A stretch of DNA of 64,000 nucleotides. It comes from Cupriavidus consociatus (lineage in GTDB: Bacteria > Pseudomonadota > Gammaproteobacteria > Burkholderiales > Burkholderiaceae). The stretch's first letter is position 1. Each line of letters opens with the position of its first letter. A model generated the notes under the pieces. That model was not told the DNA's origin, made no database searches, and saw nothing but the letters and a program-made list of their open reading frames with translations. The stretch lies in the NCBI RefSeq assembly GCF_017814975.1, contig NZ_JAGIQA010000026.1, positions 1 to 64,000 on the forward strand, read 5' to 3'. The position numbers and the translations under genes are program-made. This document shows positions 59,554 to 64,000 of this stretch, one piece after another.

Positions 59554-59958
59554 ATGAAACTCTCCCTTGATTCCGCCCGCCGTTTTGCGCGCGACCTGCT
59601 GGTGGCGCAGTCCGTACCCGGGGATATCGCCGACGACGTCGCCGAGCACCTGGTCGAGCCGACCGCTGCGGCTACGCCAGCCACGGCATCTCGATCCTGC
59701 CCGGCTACCGCAAGGCGATCGAGACCGACAATGTCAACCGCGAAGGCCGCGCCACCTGCGCGCTGGACCGGGGCACGCTGATGGTGTTCGATGGCCACCA
59801 GCGCGATCGCCATCAACAAGGCCCGCGTGCTGGCGGAGAAAGGGGAAGCCGAGCCCGAGAACAGCATCATCGATGCCGAAGGCAATCCCACCACCGACGC
59901 GTCGACCATGTTCGGCGAAGACCCCGGCGCGCTGCTGCCGTTCGGCCTGCACAAGGGC
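59554..59958 (+). pseudogene. Decayed malate/L-lactate dehydrogenase (Ldh_2 family)
   Basis: Three pieces of one Ldh_2-type enzyme are readable. Frame 1 gives MKLSLDSARRFARDLLVAQS to HLVE; one base is then missing and frame 3 gives RCGYASHGISILPGYRKAIE to GTLMVFDGHQ; then frame 1 resumes with ATSAIAINKARVLAEKGE to GALLPFGLHKG. Over 100 residues of the middle (NAD and active-site parts) and the C-terminus are missing. The second junction falls on a sequence (GCCACCAG) that would occur at both ends of the lost part in an intact gene. No active enzyme can be made. Confidence 0.85.
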
Positions 59959-60050
59959 CGAAGGGCTGACCGTGGCGGTGCCAGCAACCACGGGCGCGAG
60001 GGACAGCGGGGACTCTCACCCCGCCGCCCGCGGCTGGCACAATACGCGGC

Positions 60051-60746
60051 ATGAAAAGTCTCTGGTCCGCCTTTCTCAAGCTGCTGGCGCTCGCCTTGGT
60101 CGGTGGCGCGCTGCTTGCCACCGTTGCCCTCCTCGCCGTCCAGCGGCAGCTGCCGTCGCTCGACGCGCTGCAGGATTTCCGCCGCACCGCTGACTACGTG
60201 CCGCTGTCGCGCTATCCGCGCGAGCTGATCGACGCCGTGGTGGCGATCGAGGACGAGCGCTTCTACGTGCATGACGGCATCGACTATGTCGGCGTGATCC
60301 GCGCGGGCGTCGCCAACCTGTCGGACGACCTGTCGCAGGGCGCGTCGACCATCACCATGCAGGTGGCGCGGAACTTCTACCTGTCGCGCGACAAGACCTA
60401 TACGCGCAAGCTGTACGAGGTGCTGCTGTCGTACCGGATCGAGGACGCGCTGAGCAAGGACGAGATCCTCGAGCTGTACCTGAACAAGATCTACCTCGGC
60501 CAGGGCGCGTATGGCTTTGCCGATGCGGCGCAGACCTATTTCGGCAAGCCGCTGGCGCAACTGTCGCTGGCCGAATCCGCGATGCTGGCCGGCCTGCCCA
60601 AGGCGCCCTCGGCCAACAACCCGGTCGCCAATCCGCGCCGGGCGCGGCAACGGCAGGTCTATATCCTGCGGCGCATGCTGGAGCTGGGCAGGATTTCGCA
60701 TCCCGAATATGACGGGGCGCTGCTGGAGCCCTTGCGCCTGAAGTGA
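60051..60746 (+). CDS. Stand-alone GT51 transglycosylase domain (truncated class A PBP type)
   Basis: This encodes 231 residues: an N-terminal helix (about 6-30), then a GT51 domain with catalytic Glu67 in VVAIEDERFYVHDGIDYVGV, SQGASTITMQVARNFYLSRD, KIYLGQGAYGFADAAQTYFG and MLAGLPKAPSANNPVANPRR. These blocks resemble the N-terminal part of PBP1A more than MtgA. Compared with PBP1A, about 20 residues before the Glu and the whole transpeptidase domain are absent. It may polymerise glycan strands like MtgA or be a remnant. No strong ribosome site precedes ATG 60051. Confidence 0.78.
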   Translation: MKSLWSAFLKLLALALVGGALLATVALLAVQRQLPSLDALQDFRRTADYVPLSRYPRELIDAVVAIEDERFYVHDGIDYVGVIRAGVANLSDDLSQGASTITMQVARNFYLSRDKTYTRKLYEVLLSYRIEDALSKDEILELYLNKIYLGQGAYGFADAAQTYFGKPLAQLSLAESAMLAGLPKAPSANNPVANPRRARQRQVYILRRMLELGRISHPEYDGALLEPLRLK

Positions 60747-60888
60747 TGCCCGACGCGCGGCGCGGGAACGATCCGTGCCGGACGCGCACCAACCATGACG
60801 GGCCATGCCATCCGCAGCGCCCGCCTGGTGGCGGGCAGCGCACCTTGCATGGCTGTTCCGAGACGCTAGCCTGACAAGGAGGGCCGAC

Positions 60889-61599
60889 ATGGAAGCCAAG
60901 TCAACACTCACCCCGGCCACGGACCTGGCGCAACGCAATCCGGTTCATTTCCCCAACGAAAGTACCGAGTACCGCAAAGCCCGCAATGCGCTGCTGGCCG
61001 AAGAGATCGAACTGCGGCGGCATATCGAACGCGTCGCCGCGCAACGCCGCAAGCTGCCGCCCGGCGGCGAGGTCACCAGGCGCTATACCTTTCAGGGCGA
61101 ACACGGCCCCGTGACGCTGGAAGACCTGTTCGGCGACAAGGACACTCTCATTATCTACAGCTACATGTTCGGGCCGCAGCGCGAACGTCCCTGCCCGATG
61201 TGCACGTCGCTGATGGCTTCGTGGGACCACAAGGTGCCGGATATCGAGCAGCGCGTGGCGCTGGCAATGATCGCTCGCTCACCGATCGAACGCCTGCTGC
61301 AGGCAAAGAAGGAACGAGGCTGGACCAGTCTGAAGGTCTATGCCGACCTCGACGGCGCATTCACGCGCGACTATGTCAGCCCGGAAGACGGCGACGTGCC
61401 CGGCTACTCGGTCTTCACGCGGCGCGACGGCAAGATCCGGCACTTCTGGAGCGGCGAGATGTATGCCCTCACGGCCGACCCCGGACAGGATCCGCGCGGC
61501 GCGCCGGACCTGGACCCGCTCTGGACGCTGCTGGACACCACGCCGGAAGGCCGCGGTGGCGACTGGTATCCGCAGCTGGAATACGGCAACAGCGGCTGA
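60889..61599 (+). CDS. DUF899-family thioredoxin-fold protein
   Basis: This encodes 236 residues: EYRKARNALLAEEIELRRHI, then PPGGEVTRRYTFQGEHGPV, DLFGDKDTLIIYSYMFGPQR and ERPCPMCTSLMASWDHKVPD. The CPMC motif sits where thioredoxin-like proteins carry the active CXXC, followed by a predicted core ending DGKIRHFWSGEMY. DUF899 proteins are thought to be redox or dithiol proteins without a defined reaction. ATG 60889 follows AAGGAGG. It is convergent with the fds genes. Confidence 0.88.
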   Translation: MEAKSTLTPATDLAQRNPVHFPNESTEYRKARNALLAEEIELRRHIERVAAQRRKLPPGGEVTRRYTFQGEHGPVTLEDLFGDKDTLIIYSYMFGPQRERPCPMCTSLMASWDHKVPDIEQRVALAMIARSPIERLLQAKKERGWTSLKVYADLDGAFTRDYVSPEDGDVPGYSVFTRRDGKIRHFWSGEMYALTADPGQDPRGAPDLDPLWTLLDTTPEGRGGDWYPQLEYGNSG

Positions 61600-61637
61600 C
61601 GCCCGGCGCTGGCGGTCGTTGGCCGCTGCCAGGCCTG

Positions 61638-61862
61638 CTATTCCAGCACGCTCCGGTGCCGCGCCAGCGCCTCCTGCACGATCGCATCCAGCCCGATGCC
61701 GGATTCGCTGTCGACGTGTCCCAGCAACGCCCTGCGCATGCGCGGTTCCCAGAAGCGCTTGATATGCCCGGCGATATCGGAGACCGCCTCCTCGCGATCG
61801 GGCATCGCCTCGAAGAAGCTGCCGATCTGGTTGGCCATGGTGATCAGGTTCTCGACGTTCAT
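61638..61862 (-). CDS. fdsD: Formate dehydrogenase delta subunit FdsD
   Basis: This encodes 74 residues beginning MNVENLITMANQIGSFFEAM and including DIAGHIKRFWEPRMRRALLG, the pattern of the small delta subunit of NAD-linked formate dehydrogenase. FdsD assists assembly of the cytoplasmic FdsGBA enzyme. Its ATG overlaps the fdhD stop (ATGA), and it ends the operon. Confidence 0.93.
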   Translation of the reverse strand: MNVENLITMANQIGSFFEAMPDREEAVSDIAGHIKRFWEPRMRRALLGHVDSESGIGLDAIVQEALARHRSVLE

Positions 61863-62752
61863 GCGAGGCTCGCTTCGTGTTGCAGGCCGTGTTGCCGGCC
61901 GTGTTGCAGGCGTTGGGGATGGGCATAGACCACGTGCGCGCCGGCGCGCACGAACCCGGCCAGCGTGATATTGCTTTGCTCGGCCAGCCGCACTGCCAGC
62001 GCTGTCGGCGCCGACACTGCCGCCAGTACGCCGGCGCCGATGGCGGCGGTCTTCAGCACCATTTCGTAGCTGGCCCGGCTGGTGACCAGCACGGCGCCCG
62101 TGGCAATGTCCTCGCCGCTGCGCGCGAGCGCGCCGGCCAGCTTGTCGAGCGCGTTGTGGCGCCCCACGTCTTCGCGCACCAACGATACGTGGCCATCGGC
62201 ACGCAGCCATGCGGCGGCGTGCGTGGCGCCGGTGTGGCGCTGCAGTGCCTGGCGCAGCTGGAGCTGCACGAACGCGGCCTGGATCACGTCGGTATGGAAG
62301 CCGGCATCGCTGCGCACCGGCGCCGGCGCGCGCATCACCTGCTCGAGCGATTCGGTGCCGCACAGCCCGCAGCCGGTGCGCCCGGCCAGCGAGCGGCGCC
62401 GGTCCTTGAGCCGCATGAACGCTTCCGAGGCGATTTCCAGCCGCACCGCGATGCCATGCTCGCGCATGTCGACTTCGATGTCATAGACATCGCGCGCCGT
62501 CGACACGATGCCTTCGCTCAGGCTGAAGCCGAGCGCGAAGTCCTCCAGGTCGGCCGGCGTGGCGAGCATCACCGCGTGCGAGATGCCGTTGTATTCCAGC
62601 GCGACCGGCACCTCCTCGGCCACCTCGTCGGGACTGAGCGAGATCTCGCCCTGCCGCCAGCGGCTGACGGCAAAGGTGCTGTGGGTCGGCATCTCGTCCA
62701 GCGCAGCCGACGCGTCGGGAGGGGCCTGCGGTGACTGCATGCAGCGCATCAT
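61859..62752 (-). CDS. fdhD: Formate dehydrogenase accessory sulfurtransferase FdhD (FdsC)
   Basis: This encodes 297 residues with the FdhD Cys motif GRTGCGLCGTESLEQVM, VREDVGRHNALDKLAGALAR and SRASYEMVLKTAAIGAGVLA. FdhD passes sulfur from IscS to the molybdenum cofactor, needed for formate dehydrogenase activity. Between fdsA and fdsD it matches the fdsGBACD order known in Ralstonia eutropha, where this gene is fdsC. A short QHG-rich tail near the C-terminus comes from small DNA repeats at about 61877-61920. Confidence 0.95.
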   Translation of the reverse strand: MMRCMQSPQAPPDASAALDEMPTHSTFAVSRWRQGEISLSPDEVAEEVPVALEYNGISHAVMLATPADLEDFALGFSLSEGIVSTARDVYDIEVDMREHGIAVRLEIASEAFMRLKDRRRSLAGRTGCGLCGTESLEQVMRAPAPVRSDAGFHTDVIQAAFVQLQLRQALQRHTGATHAAAWLRADGHVSLVREDVGRHNALDKLAGALARSGEDIATGAVLVTSRASYEMVLKTAAIGAGVLAAVSAPTALAVRLAEQSNITLAGFVRAGAHVVYAHPQRLQHGRQHGLQHEASLA

Positions 62753-62767
62753 GATGTCGCCCTCCGC

Positions 62768-64000
62768 TCAGTTCGCGGCCTGCGCCGCGGTTTGTGCCGG
62801 GTCCGCGCTGGCGGCTTCCAGCAACTGCAGCTGCTGCGTGTTGAAGTCCTGGTACTGCTGCTGCCAGGCCGACGGCTGCGCCACCGGCATCACCTGCACC
62901 GCGGTGACCTTGTATTCCGGACAGTTGGTGGCCCAGTCCGAGTTGTCGGTGGTGATCACGTTGGCGCCGGATTCCGGGAAGTGGAAGGTGGTGTAGACCA
63001 CGCCCGGCTGCATGCGCTCGCTGACAATGGCGCGCAGCACCGTATCGCCCGCGCGGCTCTGCACGCCGACCCAGTCGCCATCCTTGATGCCGCGCTCTTC
63101 CGCGTCGTGCGGATGGATTTCCAGCCGGTCCTCGGCGTGCCAGTAGACGTTATCCGTGCGCCGCGTCTGCGCGCCCACGTTGTACTGCGACAGGATGCGG
63201 CCGGTGGTCAGGATCAGCGGGAAGGCGCGCGTGATCTTCTCGGTGGTCGGCACATACTTGGTGATGATGAACTTGCCCTTGCCGCGCACGAAGGCATCGA
63301 TATGCATGGTCGGCGTGCCTTCCGGCGCATCGGCGTTGCACGGCCACTGGATGCTGCCCAGTTCGTCCAGGCGCTTGTAGCTGACACCGGAGAATGTCGG
63401 CGTCAGGCGCGCGATCTCGTCCATGATCTGCGACGGGTGGGTGTAGTCCATCGGATAGCCGAGCGCGTTGGCCAGCAGGATGGTGGTTTCCCAGTCGGCG
63501 TAGCCGGCCTTGGGCGGCATCACCTTGCGCACGCGCGAGATGCGGCGTTCCGCGTTGGTGAAGGTGCCGTCCTTCTCCAGGAACGACGAACCCGGCAGGA
63601 ACACGTGCGCGTACTTGGCGGTCTCGTTCAGGAAGATGTCCTGCACCACGATGCATTCCATCGACGACAGCGCCTCGGACACGTGCTGCGTGTTCGGGTC
63701 GGACTGCACAATGTCCTCGCCCTGGCAATACAGGCCCATGAAGCTGCCGGCCAGCGCGGCTTCGAACATGTTGGGGATGCGCAAGCCCGGCTCCGGGCTG
63801 ATCTCGACATTCCACGCGGATTCGAACAGGCCGCGCACGGTCGAGTCCGACACGTGGCGATAGCCCGGCAGCTCATGCGGGAACGAGCCGATATCGCACG
63901 AACCCTGCACGTTGTTCTGCCCGCGCAGCGGGTTCACGCCCACGCCTTCGCGGCCGATGTTGCCGGTGGCCATGGCCAGGTTGGCGATGCCCATCACGGT
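62768..64000 (-). CDS. fdsA: NAD-linked formate dehydrogenase alpha subunit FdsA, C-terminal part
   Basis: About 411 residues from the C-terminal half of a molybdopterin oxidoreductase; the gene runs off the right edge. NPLRGQNNVQGSCDIGSFPH, DIFLNETAKYAHVFLPGSSF and EKDGTFTNAERRISRVRKV are typical of the formate dehydrogenase alpha chain, and the end (TGRILSQYNVGAQTRRTDNV to FHFPESGANVITTDNSDWAT) is the molydopterin-dinucleotide-binding domain. It oxidises formate to CO2 in the cytoplasm with NAD+ through FdsB and FdsG. fdhD follows after 15 bp. Confidence 0.95.
   Translation of the reverse strand, partial: TVMGIANLAMATGNIGREGVGVNPLRGQNNVQGSCDIGSFPHELPGYRHVSDSTVRGLFESAWNVEISPEPGLRIPNMFEAALAGSFMGLYCQGEDIVQSDPNTQHVSEALSSMECIVVQDIFLNETAKYAHVFLPGSSFLEKDGTFTNAERRISRVRKVMPPKAGYADWETTILLANALGYPMDYTHPSQIMDEIARLTPTFSGVSYKRLDELGSIQWPCNADAPEGTPTMHIDAFVRGKGKFIITKYVPTTEKITRAFPLILTTGRILSQYNVGAQTRRTDNVYWHAEDRLEIHPHDAEERGIKDGDWVGVQSRAGDTVLRAIVSERMQPGVVYTTFHFPESGANVITTDNSDWATNCPEYKVTAVQVMPVAQPSAWQQQYQDFNTQQLQLLEAASADPAQTAAQAAN

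Noticed and set aside
60051..60746. Simple MtgA annotation for the GT51 gene
   Set aside because: The conserved blocks around the catalytic Glu and the C-terminal end resemble class A PBP more closely, so the specific mtgA symbol was not used.

Overview
The window is a GC-rich (roughly 65-70 %), densely coded chromosomal segment from a beta-proteobacterium, most likely a Cupriavidus (Ralstonia eutropha group). This rests on the gene content: an fdsA-fdhD(fdsC)-fdsD formate dehydrogenase end, a Bug/TctC solute-binding protein, split pqiA genes, DUF3141 next to fabI, and groES/groEL beside kdp. No rRNA, tRNA, CRISPR array, phage or intact insertion sequence was seen. The species call is inference.

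Layout. 1-540: start of groEL and complete groES behind a textbook sigma70 promoter overlapped by a perfect CIRCE operator. 644-5717: kdpFABC potassium pump operon, preceded by a small translationally coupled membrane ORF; kdpDE is absent. 6020-11707: a LysR regulator divergent from an overlapping operon of acyl-CoA dehydrogenase, nitronate monooxygenase-like flavoprotein, Bug receptor and CoA transferase. 12088-14181: small secreted charged protein and a MltF-like lytic transglycosylase. 14222-19861: ArsR-like regulator, IorAB-type molybdenum hydroxylase, membrane acyltransferase and diheme cytochrome c. 19979-24163: SnoaL-like protein and a MASE1-PAS-GGDEF-EAL protein. 24160-29671: histidine utilisation genes (hutC, hutU, MFS carrier, hutG) with a HutC operator, but no hutH in view.

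29672-35133: a dct block. dctA lies behind two operator-like palindromes, a -24/-12 sigma54 promoter and a leader ORF with a perfect Shine-Dalgarno; dctB and dctD follow a strong terminator. 35606-38809: an HTH/pseudo-receiver protein, then ornithine cyclodeaminase and an amidinohydrolase divergent from an Lrp-type regulator. 38827-41896: a CLC channel and an HPP-CBS protein flanking a 10+10 bp palindrome. 42147-47051: AI-2E-family permease and the pqiA-pqiA-pqiB-pqiC lipid transport operon. 47301-49224: deoxyribosyltransferase-like protein, D-2-hydroxyacid dehydrogenase and a DUF1059 protein.

49361-52716: Mo-box, modABC and a ModE regulator, a self-contained molybdate module; its product serves the Mo/W enzymes present here (IorB, FdsA). 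52862-57563: fabI, a DUF3141 alpha/beta-hydrolase, a tyrosine-phosphatase-like protein with a 9-bp tandem repeat, and a small basic protein. 57976-60746: a DASS carrier, a decayed malate/lactate dehydrogenase pseudogene and a stand-alone GT51 domain of class A PBP type. 60889-64000: a DUF899 protein and the distal part of the fds operon on the minus strand.

Recurrent intergenic elements are prominent: REP-like CCCCTCTCCCGC hairpins at seven places, two of them inside a duplicated element of about 200 bp (29706-29908 and 47081-47288). The most informative signals outside genes are regulatory: CIRCE, HutC site, sigma54 promoter with tandem upstream sites, Mo-box, and a shared palindrome at 35157 and 40701. 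I did not find a convincing wholly new multi-gene system; the best leads are the acyl-CoA dehydrogenase/nitronate monooxygenase operon, the dctA leader and the HTH/pseudo-receiver protein.
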